A stretch of 64,000 nt of DNA, from contig CAJQUW010001446.1 in assembly GCA_907163375.1 (NCBI GenBank), forward strand, positions 310,001 to 374,000, written 5' to 3'. The stretch is from Prostheceraeus crozeri (lineage: Eukaryota; Platyhelminthes; Polycladida; Euryleptidae). Numbering within the stretch: position 1 is the first letter of the stretch; each line of letters starts with the position of its first letter. This document shows positions 1-11,818 of this stretch, one piece after another. The notes below the pieces were generated by a model. It worked only from the letters and a program-made list of their open reading frames with translations. It made no database searches and had not been told where the DNA came from. The translations under genes were made by a program, and so were the position numbers.

Positions 1-12
1 ATATTGTTTCAG

Positions 13-1480
13 ATTGTGCCAACTGCTTCAAAAGTCGATCATTCATTAAACCATGGGAACATTCTTCCTTCAACACAGGACTCTTCAGCATCCGCAAGCT
101 ATTCTCAGTCATCTAAAGTGAAATTCCAAGAGAGAAACGAAAATATCCTTCCTTCATCGCAGGACTCTTCCATCTCCGCAAGTAATTCTCAGTCATCTCA
201 AATGAACTTCCAAGAAAGAAACGAAAATATCCTTCCTTCATCGCAGGACTCTTCAATCTCCGCAAGTTATTCTCAGTCATCTCAAATGAACTTCCAAGAG
301 AGAAACGAAATTATCCCACCATCATCGCAGGACTCTTCAATCTCCGCAAGCTATTCTCAGTCATCTCAAATGAACTTCCAAGAAAGAAACGAAAATATCC
401 TTCCTTCATCGCAGGACTCTTCAATCTCCGCAAGCTATTCTCAGTCATCTCAAATGAACTTCCAAGAGAGAAACGAAAATATCCTTCCTTCATCGCAGGA
501 CTCTTCCATCTCCGCAAGTAATTCTCAGTCATCTCAAATGAACTTCCAAGAAAGAAACGAAAATATCCTTCCTTCATCGCAGGACTCTTCCATCTCCGCA
601 AGCTATTCTCAGTCATCTCAAATGAACTTCCAAGAGAGAAACGAAAATATCCTTCCTTCATCGCAGGACTCTTCAATCTCCGCAAGTTATTCTCAGTCAT
701 CTCAAATGAACTTCCAAGAAAGAAACGAAAATATCCTTCCTTCATCACAGGACTCTTCAATCTCCGCAAGTTATTCTCAGTCATCTCAAATGAACTTCCA
801 AGAAAGAAACGAAAATATCCTTCCTTCATCGCAGGACTCTTCAATCTCCGCAAGTAATTCTCAGTCATCTCAAATGAACTTCCAAGAGAGAAACGAAAAT
901 ATCCTTCCTTCATCGCAGGACTCTTCAATCTCCGCAAGTTATTCTCAGTCATCTCAAATGAACTTCCAAGAAAGAAACGAAAATATCCTTCCTTCATCAC
1001 AGGACTCTTCAATCTCCGCAAGTTATTCTCAGTCATCTCAAATGAACTTCCAAGAAAGAAACGAAAATATCCTTCCTTCATCACAGGACTCTTCAATCTC
1101 CGCAAGTTATTCTCAGTCATCTCAAATGAACTTCCAAGAAAGAAACGAAAATATCCTTCCTTCATCGCAGGACTCTTCAATCTCCGCAAGTAATTCTCAG
1201 TCATCTCAAATGAACTTCCAAGAGAGAAACGAAAATATCCTTCCTTCACCACGACAAGTTGATGGCAGCTGTCGGACTAATGTTTACCAAAGATATCTGG
1301 CACTAACTCCTCAGCAAGAATTTGCTATAAATTCCTGTACAAAATGGAAGAAGTTAGTCAATACCATTTTGAATATTGTGTATACCAAACAAGAAATGGT
1401 TGCTATGAATGCAGTAAGAAGCACCAGAGGCTTATCAAACCGGCTCGTGATGAGTTCAGACATAAGAGAGTGGATATTTG
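13..1480 (+). CDS. Internal host exon: 28-residue repeats then BEN-like region
   Basis: One open frame runs across the interval. It is preceded by an acceptor (ttgtttcag ending at base 12) and followed by a consensus donor (TTTG|GTAAGT, GT at 1481), so I read it as an internal exon that ends after the first base of a codon. Most of it is a Ser/Gln/Asn-rich stretch built of about 14 copies of a 28-residue unit, probably disordered. The last 80 residues are non-repetitive. The pattern CTKWKKLVNTILNIVYTKQE resembles the start of a BEN domain, a DNA- and protein-binding fold of chromatin factors. That assignment rests on pattern only. No start or stop codon lies in this exon, so the gene continues on both sides. 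Confidence 0.6.
52..1246 (+). repeat. 84-bp coding minisatellite, about 14 copies
   Basis: Units of exactly 84 bp (28 codons) run head to tail with a few substitutions per unit. The first unit is the most diverged. A Tyr/Asn alternation (AGTTAT or AGTAAT) marks unit types. Since 84 is a multiple of three, copy-number change keeps the frame. Confidence 0.95.
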
Positions 1481-2082
1481 GTAAGTGTGAGCTCTGAGTA
1501 GATTTGCATGAAGTACATATATAAATGTACCGTAGACGCCCAAATATATGGCAATTCACACATATTCAGTCAAATAAATGAATATACAACTATACGTGTA
1601 TATGCACTTGAATGCCTGTTTAGAGTTTCGCAACTTGAATAGATAAGAGCTCTCACATCCTCAGCTACGCATTTAGCCCACATGCATCCCAAGCTTAAAT
1701 CCAGGTATGGATAAAACATCAATATGTACTCCATACATCAATATAATACAATGTCACATAACTTGTCTATACTCTCAATGTATTTCCTAATGGTGACATT
1801 TGCGATGTATGATCTAAGAAAATCTACGATGTCGTTATGATATCGTTGCATGAAGATAGACAAATGTATCTATAATAAATGTGTCTATGTATACGATATT
1901 ACTTTTGGTACCTTACTTTTTGTACATCACTTTTTTCATCGCTCTTTTCATTACAAACTTATTGATATATCCACGCATTCGTGTACATGTAGCTCCTTTT
2001 CTTTGACTGTCTATGAGATTCCATTTCTATGAAGACAATCATTGTCAAAATATCAATTCAAATAATTATTTTCACGAAATTT

Positions 2083-2180
2083 GAAAAGTCATACTTTTTA
2101 GTACGAGGAACGATATCATTGCCGAGAGAGAGCAGCGATCGAGGCACTGATATCGTTCAGAGTACTGAAATGGACTTTTC
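2083..2180. repeat. Foldback repeat (about 95 bp)
   Basis: Imperfect inverted arms, gaaaagtc at 2083 and gacttttc ending at 2180, share an inner cgatatca block. A structurally similar element lies at 18398-18494. Confidence 0.6.
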
Positions 2181-2283
2181 GAATGAGTGAAGGTAATTTA
2201 TTTCTATGCATGCATCCCAATAGTGATCCATGGATATCTTGATTTTTTATTTATTTGCAATACCTTGATGATATCTACAAAAG

Positions 2284-2430
2284 TCAGCCATAGAAGCTTC
2301 ATACTTCCATGCCTGCAATTTGCATTGTATGACAGTAATTTGTTACGTTTACTGAATAAGTTCACGACAAGGATGAAGAGAATTGCAGAAATGATTAATA
2401 AGGAAATTGGACCTCTATCTACCGGAAAAG
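2284..2430 (+). CDS. Candidate next exon of the BEN-like gene
   Basis: Starting after an AG at 2282-2283, the frame is open in a phase that joins the exon ending at 1480. It ends at a donor-like AAAAG|GTATGT (GT at 2431). The encoded tail (RMKRIAEMINKEIGPL) has the basic helix expected at the end of a BEN domain. The acceptor has a poor pyrimidine tract, so this is tentative. A transcript crossing 1480/2284 would confirm it. Confidence 0.28.
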
Positions 2431-2987
2431 GTATGTAGACAGATGACAAGAATTTGTTCAACATCAGCATTTAACCAACAAAGACACGCCGCCACCAAAG
2501 GAATACCATTTTATCGAGAAATACCAGTTTTTTGACAGGAATACTCTGTCACATCTTGACATACTGTAATGACTGACTTTCTACTGTTCTTTTTTTTAAC
2601 TTTCTACTTTTCTATGTCTTTTACAAATGCTATGTCTCAAATGAATTGTATCGAGCATTTCGATTATCTTCGAAACACAAAAAAGGTGGGTACTTTCGAT
2701 AATTATTCTAACGATCACCAAATGCCGATAGAGAGCCTACAAAATTAACCAAACTCTAAAAAGTTGACCATGCACTGAAAAGTTGAGCAGGGATTGAAAA
2801 ATAGAACTTTTCAAGCGTTAGCAGCTATGGTAAAGTTGACTTTTCAACACATGCATAGAAATAAGTCATTATAATCATTTTGTTAAAGCGAGAGTGATAT
2901 CTGTTGTCATCTATCATGGCATGAATTGATCACGAATATAATTTCATATCTTGGAGGCATCATAGATTGTTTGCAGCTATGTGACAT

Positions 2988-3097
2988 ACCAAATGTACCA
3001 TAGCGCTTCAGCGATATGACCTAAATATCAGCCTCGGCCTGCGGCCTCGTCTGATATTTGTCATGTCACTTCATCGCTGCGCTATGCTACATTTGGT
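2988..3097. repeat. Foldback repeat (110 bp)
   Basis: Arms accaaatgtaccatagcgc and gcgctatgctacatttggt are inverted copies around a GC-rich centre (cctcggcctgcggcctcg). It is likely a palindromic MITE. Confidence 0.65.
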
Positions 3098-4138
3098 TGA
3101 TATAACACCAACATTGATTTTTTAGGGCGCTTTTAAAATATCCTACACTGCTGCCTGAAAATATGTATGTTGATAATATTGCGCGTAATTGAAGTGTACG
3201 ACATCAATGTAGGAAAACAGCTGGCAAGGAAATAAACTGAAAGGAACACCTGTACAATTGAAAACACAACACATCGACTCACTACGAATTAAACTTAAGC
3301 CTTCTTTTTTTACCACATTATACCTACCATAGCTAAATTACACACAATAGACATTTTTAGCATTGTTTGTTGTTAGCATTTTTTAGCAGCGTGTTTTTGA
3401 CCTTCGATTTGTCGCAAAAACATCAACCTGATTAGATTTGAATTCTGCTGAAATTACATGTATGTCTGCTCAGTGATTATGATTTTGAGGCGCTATGATT
3501 TGCTATCTTAGCCATAAATGTAATTAATAATTGACTGATACGGCAAACAGCAATTTATGTCTGAAAAAAATTATCTAGCTACAACTCAGAACTAACAGAA
3601 AGTTCTAAGATATCTTATCCCTCTTTTCGGCAACCAAAGAAATTTTGTTAACTAGTTCCGCAACCCACCACGTACAACTTCTTGGGTTGCTGATCAATGA
3701 ATGCGTTACATGTCAAGTAATGTTGCATAGTTCAATTTTGCTTGTTAACCCACTCTCTTTGATGTTTGGAGACAGCTTACATGTAAATGATTATGATTAT
3801 GACAATTGTGATTTCAATCTGAATAAATATAATTCTTTTTTTTAGAGCAGATATCGCACAAGTTTCGCGATGCGCGGAAATTGGAGCGAATGCAGAACTT
3901 TAAAAATTGAAATTTGTTCCCAATTTTTACATGGATAATAAACTGGAAATCAGAGTATCTCGATGTTTTGTATTATTTTGTACTGCACGGAGACAGAATG
4001 TAATCCGTAAGTAATATGTTTGATCACATTTCAGAAAGTTATCGGTGAGACAATAATGATGCATGCTTCCTATTTACTGTTTCGTCATTCGTCATTCATT
4101 AATAGGAAGATTTTACACAGAGTGAGTCAAAAACAACT

Positions 4139-4243
4139 AGACACTGCATAAATAGGCCCTTAGTGTCACTACGTCGATATGAATATGAAAACAGTTTGCA
4201 TATTAACGTATAGTGACACTAAGGGCCTATTTATGCAGTGTCT
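4139..4243. repeat. Perfect 33-bp inverted repeat with 39-bp loop
   Basis: Bases 4139-4171 are an exact reverse complement of 4211-4243 (arms begin agacactgcataaa). No target duplication is evident. Confidence 0.9.
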
Positions 4244-4280
4244 GGTTTTTATTACTGATTCTGTAGTGTGGAGATTGTTA

Positions 4281-4446
4281 AGGAGGCGTCCAGATTCTCC
4301 TCAGACGATTAGGGAGAACATAAGGAGGCGTCCAGAATCTCCTCAGACGATTAGGGAGAACATAAGGAGGCGTCCAGAATCTCCTCAGACGAATAGGGAG
4401 AACATAAGGAGGCGTCCAGAATCTCCTCAGACGAATAGGGAGAACA
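4281..4446 (+). repeat. 42-bp tandem repeat, 4 copies
   Basis: Units start at 4281, 4323, 4365 and 4407 (aggaggcgtccagaatctcc and onward). The unit is a multiple of three, so open frames appear on both strands. I do not regard them as genes. Confidence 0.9.
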
Positions 4447-4979
4447 ACCATAAGGTGAATATAAGTCGTGTCCAAAATCTCCTCTTGAAATCGCTCTAAA
4501 ACTTATGGAGGATTTTTCATAAGGGCGTGGTCGATTCGCAATTTATTTCGACTCGATTGTAATTGATTCTATTTAATCGAATTGATGGTACCAGTCTATT
4601 TGTTCACTTCACAAAAGTTCAAGCGCCAATGATGGGAAATTCACTCCATGGTCGTAGCAATTTGATGCTTCCATTAAATTTTCTCCAGTTGTATTCAGGT
4701 TTTCAGATTCGGTGAAAATTTCAGGTCGGGTTGGAAATTATGTTTCGGGTTTAGGTTCGGGTGGAAGGAGGTCGGGTCGTGTTCGGACTCGGGTTTCAAT
4801 TCATAGCCGTTGAACATCTCTAGACGAGGAAGACTCAAAATTATTTGATGAAGTGCACAGAGTTGACCAACCAGGGAAATGAATTACGTGACGGTAGCAG
4901 GATTGAATAAGCAATCTTAATGAAAGCCAGGCATTGCTGCGTGAACTGTTTGTGCTTGAGGACTTCTTTTAATTCAATA

Positions 4980-5103
4980 CGAGGGGTGATTGATAAGTTC
5001 GCGGCCTGACATAGAAAGCTTAAAGCCAGGCCATTATGCACATGTGGATTGATACAATGGAATGTGCTGACGGCGCATGACGAGTGATCAGTCGATCCGG
5101 TGA
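4980..5103. repeat. Left mariner TIR, 124 bp
   Basis: Begins cgaggggtgattgataag. It is an inverted match of 5790-5913. Confidence 0.92.
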
Positions 5104-5737
5104 GTCCGACAACAAAACTCCCTTCGAATCCCAAAAAAATGGAGGCCATGACATTTCCCGCGGACCTGGTGACCTTGGCTTTCCGCGGAGTTGGTGATCT
5201 TGGGCCATTCCATTGTTTCGATTGTTCTTTCGACTCTGGCTGACAGTGGTGAACCCAAGTCTCATCCATCGTAATGGACCGGTCCATGAAATTTTCAGAT
5301 CTCTTTACGAACAGCGCCAGGTTGTCCCTTGAGATGAGAAAGCGGGCTCGTTTGTTCTCTGGTGTGAGCAGTCGTGGCACCCATCAGCGGAAACTTTGTT
5401 CATACCAAGTTCATGATGGATGATGTTATGGACACGCTCTTGTGAAATCTTCAGTTCGAAGGCAAATCTTTCGCTCGGTTGTACGGCGATCATCAAGAAT
5501 AATCTTTTGAACATGATCGATCACATCTTCTGTGCTCACTGTCACTGGTCTTCCACAACGGGGATCATCTTCCAAGCTCTCTCTTCCTTGCTTGAATTCT
5601 GAAGCCCACTTCTTGACTGTGGTGTAGGACGGAGCTTTCTCACCAAGTGTTCCAACCATATCATCATGAATCTCCTTTGGTGTGAGTCCCTTCAAGCCGA
5701 GATAACGAATGACAGCTCGATTTGAAACGTGATCCAT
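5104..5737 (-). pseudogene. Mariner transposase remnant
   Basis: Read on the minus strand from an ATG at 5737, the first part has the N-terminal helix-turn-helix region (GLTPKEIHDDMVG, PSYTTVKKWASEF, DDPRCGRP). The middle lies in another frame, then comes the first catalytic block DETWVHH with PESKEQSKQW. At least two frame changes separate these. The frame then runs into the TIR, so the second and third catalytic acidic residues are gone. It cannot encode an active DDE transposase. Confidence 0.88.
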
Positions 5738-5789
5738 CTTACGCAACACTTATCTGACTAACTGACTGTAGCTGTGGTTTACCAACAGT

Positions 5790-5913
5790 TCACCGGATCG
5801 ACTGATCACTCGTCATGCGCCGTCAGCACATTCCATTGTATCAATCCACATGTGCATAATGGCCTGGCTTTAAGCTTTCTATGTCAGGCCGCGAACTTAT
5901 CAATCACCCCTCG
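5790..5913. repeat. Right mariner TIR, 124 bp
   Basis: Ends cttatcaatcacccctcg, followed by the TA target duplication. It is an inverted match of the left TIR. Confidence 0.92.
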
Positions 5914-5919
5914 TATTAC

Positions 5920-6610
5920 TGAACTGACACTCTGTAATCTTTCTTGGCTTATCAACCGCGTGACAAAGCCTGTACAAATAGCCGCAGAGCAGCCTGTTTC
6001 ACAGTCCATCAGCTTGTTCAGCAATTCTAGGTGTCATAAGCCAATTTGGGGTTTTCCGAGCTAAGCTAACGAGTTACTGCACTGTTAAGTTTTTGCTCTG
6101 CACTGACAAAACGAGGTGGCAACGAATGCCAAGGAATTTAGTGCTTATATCGTTCAAGTTCGCGGTCGTCATTCTATCAAAAATATTTTTAGATATTACT
6201 TTTTAGCTTTGCTAATTTCATCAAATATTACTACTACTTAATTGATGCTGCTAAATAATTAATTCAATTGGATTAGAAGTTAAAACTAAGTATAAACTAT
6301 CTGAAATCCAACATGAAGTGAAGGACGAAATATTCGTATTATAATTGTATTTAATATTTTAAACATGGCAAGTTAACTTGAGGAATCCTGACAAATTTTA
6401 TTCAATCTTGTGCTACGAGATCCACTTTTCCGAATAACCTTATTGATAATTTCATTTTTCTCTAATTATCTCGATATCATTTAATAAATTCAACAAATTT
6501 ACAATGTACTTTGTAGAATCCGATCAGCACGTAGATTATTATCTGACAAGAATACTAAAAACTGCAATTTGAAGTCCTTTTGTTAAACTCATTGAATTCT
6601 GTGTGATTTG
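5920..6610. other. AT-rich spacer
   Basis: No coding frame or repeat recognised between the mariner and the astacin gene. Confidence 0.5.
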
Positions 6611-6615
6611 AGGGC

Positions 6616-7659
6616 TCACGAGTGAATGGACATCAAAATGAGCAAAGACATCGTTGTGACTTTCCAGCAATTCTTTTGAAATGTGGCCAGGTTATACCAA
6701 ATGATCGTTTCTCCAGTGCGACAGTCTGCAATTGACTCTCTAAGTGGTACCCATGAAACTTTGCACCAACATCGACAATTCTTACCTAAAAATCCTGTTT
6801 TACATTTCGGTTGTGGTTCACTACAGTTCCAAGAGCACTTGTATGCTAGATTGACTAAATGAATATCATCATAACTTGGAACATCTCTGTTTACTTTTAA
6901 TTCTTGGCCATCCAGTCTTTCAATGGTTTCCAACTCACCATCTGACGACAGGTACGTGGAGCTGGAGTGCATGATACTATCAAAATCGTAAGGAATACCA
7001 TAAGTGCTTCTTCCCGAAACTACTTTGAATTTATCATCGGAATACGCTTTCACGTTACCCATGTTTATTTTTACATACTGATTTCGATCAGGCCGATTTT
7101 CTTCATTCACTAATCCAATGGCATGGCCAAGCATGTGAGCAATGCTTCCTGGATCTAGGCAATCAGGTGCATGGAGGGAAAGAACTTGATTATTCATTGC
7201 AGACCCGATTAATGAATGGCAGAGTCCATAATCCGTAATCCAGAGGAAATGTTTATCACCACGCTTCTCTTTGCTGTACGTTGAAATGGGTCTGAATTTC
7301 AAACAAGTTCCATCTTCCCATTTTCCCATTGCTTCTTTTATCATTCTTCTGACTTCTTTATCGTCTTCAAAATCCATCTTGTACCACACAATGCCTCCTT
7401 TCCACATGTTAGTCTGCACAGATCTTTTTTCCATTTTGTGGCTGAAATTAAGTTCGGTTTCTTCCATGTTGCTTTCATTCTGTAACATCCTTTCCGAATT
7501 TTTTTCATTTTTTCGTGATAAACTTTCAGAATTCAAATATCTCATCGTTTGATTGATTTTATCAATTGAAAATCTTCTTCCATGAATTGTGGAAGAGATG
7601 GTCAGTAAAAAAGGCAAAAGCAACAGATTGCATGCATCAAGCATTGCCGCCATTGTCAA
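6616..7659 (-). CDS. Astacin-like secreted metalloprotease with degenerate zinc site
   Basis: The order is a hydrophobic signal peptide (about residues 1-27), a propeptide, a basic cleavage site (MEKRS), then an astacin domain beginning MWKGGIVWYKMDF. The zinc-site block reads HMLGHAIGLVNEENRPDR. Relative to the family consensus HExxHxxGxxHE, the catalytic Glu is Met and the third zinc-binding His is Asn. The Met-turn (SIMHSSS) is kept. A short cysteine-rich, EGF-like tail follows (CKTGFLGKNC). A consensus donor sits at about 6785 on this strand, so the last residues may be read-through into an intron. It is either a non-catalytic homologue or an early pseudogene; the frame is otherwise open. 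Confidence 0.8.
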   Translation of the reverse strand: MTMAAMLDACNLLLLPFLLTISSTIHGRRFSIDKINQTMRYLNSESLSRKNEKNSERMLQNESNMEETELNFSHKMEKRSVQTNMWKGGIVWYKMDFEDDKEVRRMIKEAMGKWEDGTCLKFRPISTYSKEKRGDKHFLWITDYGLCHSLIGSAMNNQVLSLHAPDCLDPGSIAHMLGHAIGLVNEENRPDRNQYVKINMGNVKAYSDDKFKVVSGRSTYGIPYDFDSIMHSSSTYLSSDGELETIERLDGQELKVNRDVPSYDDIHLVNLAYKCSWNCSEPQPKCKTGFLGKNCRCWCKVSWVPLRESIADCRTGETIIWYNLATFQKNCWKVTTMSLLILMSIHS

Positions 7660-8634
7660 GCAATTTCATTTGCATGGCAGACTCGAATACATATAGTTTG
7701 AATTTAGACTTTGTGATTATTTTGCTATCTTCGTAATTTGAACAAGGTAAAATGCCATGATATGAAATGTCACATTGGGCAATATTTTTATCTTGTAAAT
7801 CTGCGAAGGCAAAGTGCCATGATATGAAAAATGCCACAAGGCAATGCTTATCTTGCCCATGCACTCCTAGATATAGCATCATGGACAGGAAAGTAAAATT
7901 GCAGATTGAAATGATCATCGAGACTGTTTTCTGCGATATATTTGCTTCTTTTCTATCCTATGAACAATCTTCAATTCATATGCACTAAATCGAATAATGA
8001 ATCACTTTGGATATTACTATGTTGCACATTTGGTTTTAAACGAGCAGAATTAGAGCTTTGAGTATCACACTTCAAAGAACAAAATCCTTGAAAAGCTTTT
8101 AACAAGTAGGCCCTGTCCTCTGGAATGGACAAATTTTGCCTCCCTCCATGGCAAATGTTCCGAATAACTAAACAATGGCGCAATCAACAGGCACCAAATT
8201 TTTATTGGCTTAAATTTGTGCAACTTTGACTTAATTTTCCCAGGAAGTACTAAATTGTACACTAACAGTACTAATACACAGTGAATCAGATACACATGCA
8301 TTTCTTTTGATTGAAAGTCCAGCAATTCTGGAAAATATTCATTATGTTTTAATTGACAAAATACAACCTGTTTGTCTGACCCTTGATCCACATGTCACCG
8401 AATAAATGCTGCAAGATTTGTGGAGATGTTTCGTGAGACCCATTGACAAAATTATCATGTGCATCGTTTGTATCAATTTCTACCACTTGAATTTGTTTTC
8501 ATTCAAGGAGAATATTGAAATTGCTTTTCAACTCAGCCATGACTTTCAATATCGAAAATGATAATTTTCCAAACTTCCATGAATAACTCCATTGGTGGGT
8601 ATATAATTCACATGGACAATACATGTACCGGTAT
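7660..8634. other. Non-coding flank of the astacin gene
   Basis: Contains two direct copies of a short block (aatgccatgatatgaaa-like at about 7750 and 7820). Otherwise nothing recognised. Confidence 0.4.
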
Positions 8635-8642
8635 GTTTAGAG

Positions 8643-9549
8643 CAGTGGTTCTCATGCTTTTATGTTCCATGGCCCCCTTCCAAGCTAATTATTTTGCTGT
8701 GGCCTCCTTGTTACATGGGCTACTTGATTTGATAGTTAATTATTTCTTCTTTCAATTTCTTTGTTGCGGTATTATCAAATCGCATGTCTTCATTATTTCC
8801 TTAATACACCTCATGTCAATGTTCGATTTTTATTTAACAATAGATGCTCTCTTTTCATTTCTAAGTTGATTTACGTTAATGCACATGTAAGTACTATATT
8901 TTGAAAAGACTTGAATTTTGAAACAATGCTGTGTACCAAAGGACTATTCGAGTCACTTTTTCGTTTTTTCTCTAAATTTGTAAGTGGCAGGATGAACAAA
9001 TATAATATCCGCTTTTAATAAAAACAAATTTCTATGAACAATAGTCTGAGTTCATAGAAGTGAATAATAGTACATAATAGTATCATGGACTTTCTATGGT
9101 ATTGCTAATTTCTATGTCTGAGTTACATATGATAGAGCAATTACCATGAAAAGGCAACACCAAAAGATTCAATGGGATTTCTGTTCTTATCCCTCAAGCA
9201 CAAGCTTTTTGATATTTGATCTTGTGTTTGAAGTAGATATAAGGATATCACTCCGAACATCAAGGCGATTTCTATTTTAGTTTTGACTAAGACTAAATTC
9301 TCATCTCCTAACGCAGTGCTTTCATGCCCAATTATATTCAGGCAAGTTCCTCACTTAATTTACGGCGGCGTGGCTACACAAGTCTTTCACGAGAGTAAAA
9401 TCAGTTTATTGATCAACTGATTAAGTACAAAACAAAACATACTTGCTATGTAGGCCTTACATGCTATATTCCGAGGTCCTCTCGTGGCCCAAAACAAATT
9501 CTCCTATGGCCCTCTTGGGGTGCCACGGGTACCCGGTTGAGAACCACTG
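8643..9549. mobile_element. Non-autonomous hAT element (907 bp)
   Basis: The ends are perfect 12-bp inverted repeats, cagtggttctca and tgagaaccactg. They are flanked by the same 8-bp target duplication gtttagag at 8635-8642 and 9550-9557. No transposase frame is present. Eight-base duplication and a CAG-type end identify the hAT superfamily. Confidence 0.93.
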
Positions 9550-9557
9550 GTTTAGAG

Positions 9558-11554
9558 TGAAGTATAGATAAGTGACAGACGTGCTCGTTGTGATTGAAAT
9601 CCAATGATCTTGTTGACCGTGTCAACCAACCTTTTGGAGCGTTTGGAGTTCCTCATGTTTCTACCAGCTGTGGACAGTTTGCGCATTTAATTTACGGCAA
9701 GTAAGATAACGAAGATGTTGAATTTAAAAAAGTTTTGATGTGATTAGAAATTTCCATCATCACTTAATAATGCATGTAGTATTTCAGAAATTTTCGATAA
9801 GACTTTGCACAAATAATTACATCAAAGTTTTTAACTTTTTAATTCATTGGTTATATATTTTGCTTATTATCAATATATGAATAAAGCAGCCTGAAACAAT
9901 AATTCAATCAAGCATTACTGAATAGACTTCAAAATCACAAAAAAATTCGCTATTATTTTGTGATGCTCAAGGCAATGTGACAGCAAAGTGGAAAAATAAT
10001 TCTAATGATTGACCAAATGCACTATTGCAACCATGTCAATTTTTATTCATGCAACAGCTCAAGTGATTTGTTTCTGACGCTTCCAACTAAACATCTATGG
10101 TCAATTGCAATTTTGAAGAATTTTTCTGTTCTTTAATGAGAACTTTAGAAAGTTCTTCAATCATTAATTGCAAATAATCTACCAGTATTTGTTGGACAAA
10201 GTTTTGTATTGTAGGTATTGGCACATTTGCTTTGTAGGTGTCCCATCGATTTAATTGACCTTCGAAGCAGATAATCTCCCGCGCGCGAGACAATTGTCCG
10301 CATGAATAAAAATTAGCAAATGCTTGTTAGCATTTAGACCTACTTGAAGAAAACCATACGCCTCACAGACTTGCCGAAGTAAACACTTAAAGTAAACGCT
10401 TATCTCTACATGAATAATAGCTTGCCTTTGCTTAAAAGCAATTGCTTCCAACTAAACTCGGTCCTCCAAATCACACGCAACGGTCAGCAACAGTAGACAG
10501 ACCGCTATCATTTCATCATACAAACACAGCATTAGGAATCACGGCCGAGCACTACGGCCAAAGCGGATTCATAGACATGTCAGAGTCGGAACATATGAAC
10601 ACGTTTGGATGGAAACGCGATTGATGAAATTTTTGAATATTGTATGTCGTCACCTATAAATACTCCTCAACAAATCACAAACTCTGGAAACGAAATAGAA
10701 AAAGGAAAAAGCTTTGCCTGATTTCTCGGTCGATTTGAAAGCTGTAATTGAAGTGTTCATCATGTGTTGGCTCTTGCCATGATTATGACAATGTGGCTCA
10801 TGTATTTTTAGCTCTAGTCTAGAATGTTCATCGTTTTGCAGCCATCTTTTGATCAAGCAGCACATTTTCGCGAGACACTCACTCTCGCGAAATTCGTGTT
10901 TGTTGTTTTATAGTATTTCGCAATCATGACTGCAAAAATATCTGGAACTTACAGCTTGCATGAAATTCATTAACCCTCGCCCCACTGGTGTGTTTATCCG
11001 AACGCGCCTCACTGGTGTGAGGGCGAATTGCACTTGGGGGATAGCTGCTGATCTTCAAAACTATTGCACCAATCTTGCCAAGCCACACATAAATCGAAAA
11101 AACATTGAAAGGGGATTCAGAAAAATAGCATCAGCTTTATATCTAACGTCATCCCTGGGCTAGGATGAAGTTCAAATATCAAAAGCAGCCAATTTTGACA
11201 GATTTCCATTAGATCACTATTTGAAATGGAAAATGACAGCAAAACTAATAAACCATGCACTAATCGAAACATCTAATTGAGGCTAAACGATGATTATTAA
11301 TCGCTCTGAGATTGCATCATTGTACTAGATGAGTTCAAAGGTCAAATAATTCAAACTTTTAGTTTAGCTCAAATATCCCTAAAATCGCACATTGTAGTAT
11401 TTAGTTTCTGCAGGTGAAGTCACAACCCAATTCGGTGACTTTTATCGAGACACTGAGGCCAAAAGCAATATGATTCTGAAAAATTTCAATGATTGCTGAT
11501 CAGATGCAGAACTAAAAAATACAAAAATAATAAAATATCATATTTGAAATTTGA
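9558..11554. other. Non-coding stretch
   Basis: AT-rich, with no confident gene. A 60-codon frame at 10442-10624 (plus strand, ending SEHMNTFGWKRD) is the only piece that looks mildly coding. It has no recognisable relatives or clear splice sites. Confidence 0.4.
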
Positions 11555-11559
11555 ATTTT

Positions 11560-11796
11560 TGTGGGAGTTTGAGCTGTTGTGCGTTGCCGTTCCGTTCGCA
11601 TATTGGAAGTCTGTGTGTGATTATCTAATCGCGACTTTCCCTCTTCCCGTGCTAACTGCATGTGACGTCACTATTGACCATTAGCTGTGAATAAAGCTGA
11701 AACTCACATCACATCAAGTATGACATAAGCATGTTCTATTGAGAAGAGAGCACCTTCTTATTGACACGAATTGCTGTTTTTCCTTGCGTCAATACA
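11560..11796 (+). repeat. 5' LTR (237 bp)
   Basis: Starts tgtgggagtttgagctg and ends gcgtcaataca. It contains gtgacgtcac (a CRE-like palindrome) and AATAAA. Confidence 0.93.
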
Positions 11797-11818
11797 AGCT
11801 ATCACGGCAAAGGCGGGA

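Larger units (their letters stand above)
1481..4138. other. Non-coding stretch, putative intron plus foldback repeats
   Basis: AT-rich sequence with only short chance ORFs. The first part (1481-2283) fits as an intron after the repeat exon. Two foldback repeats and one candidate exon are listed separately. I see nothing else. Confidence 0.5.
4980..5913 (-). mobile_element. Defective mariner with long inverted ends
   Basis: The element is 934 bp, flanked by TA on both sides (4978-4979 and 5914-5915), with a decayed mariner transposase on the minus strand. Full mariners are about 1.3 kb, so roughly a third is missing. The ends are 124-bp inverted repeats, far longer than the usual near-30 bp of mariners. 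The right-hand TIR appears to have replaced part of the transposase-flanking sequence. Confidence 0.9.

Noticed and set aside
52-1246. CRISPR-like array
   Set aside because: Units are contiguous with no spacers and encode a continuous protein; the genome is eukaryotic.
311-1252. Long antisense ORF across the 84-bp repeats
   Set aside because: The repeat length is a multiple of three, so an open antisense frame propagates automatically. The sense frame has matching splice sites and a unique C-terminus.
5774-6064. 96-codon ORF right of the mariner
   Set aside because: It is mostly the translated right TIR, a shadow of the repeat.
8558-8869. 103-codon ORF
   Set aside because: It starts outside and runs across the left end of the hAT element; composition is that of chance AT-rich frames.
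10442-10624. Possible small host exon
   Set aside because: No splice sites or family match strong enough to call; recorded in the non-coding stretch only.
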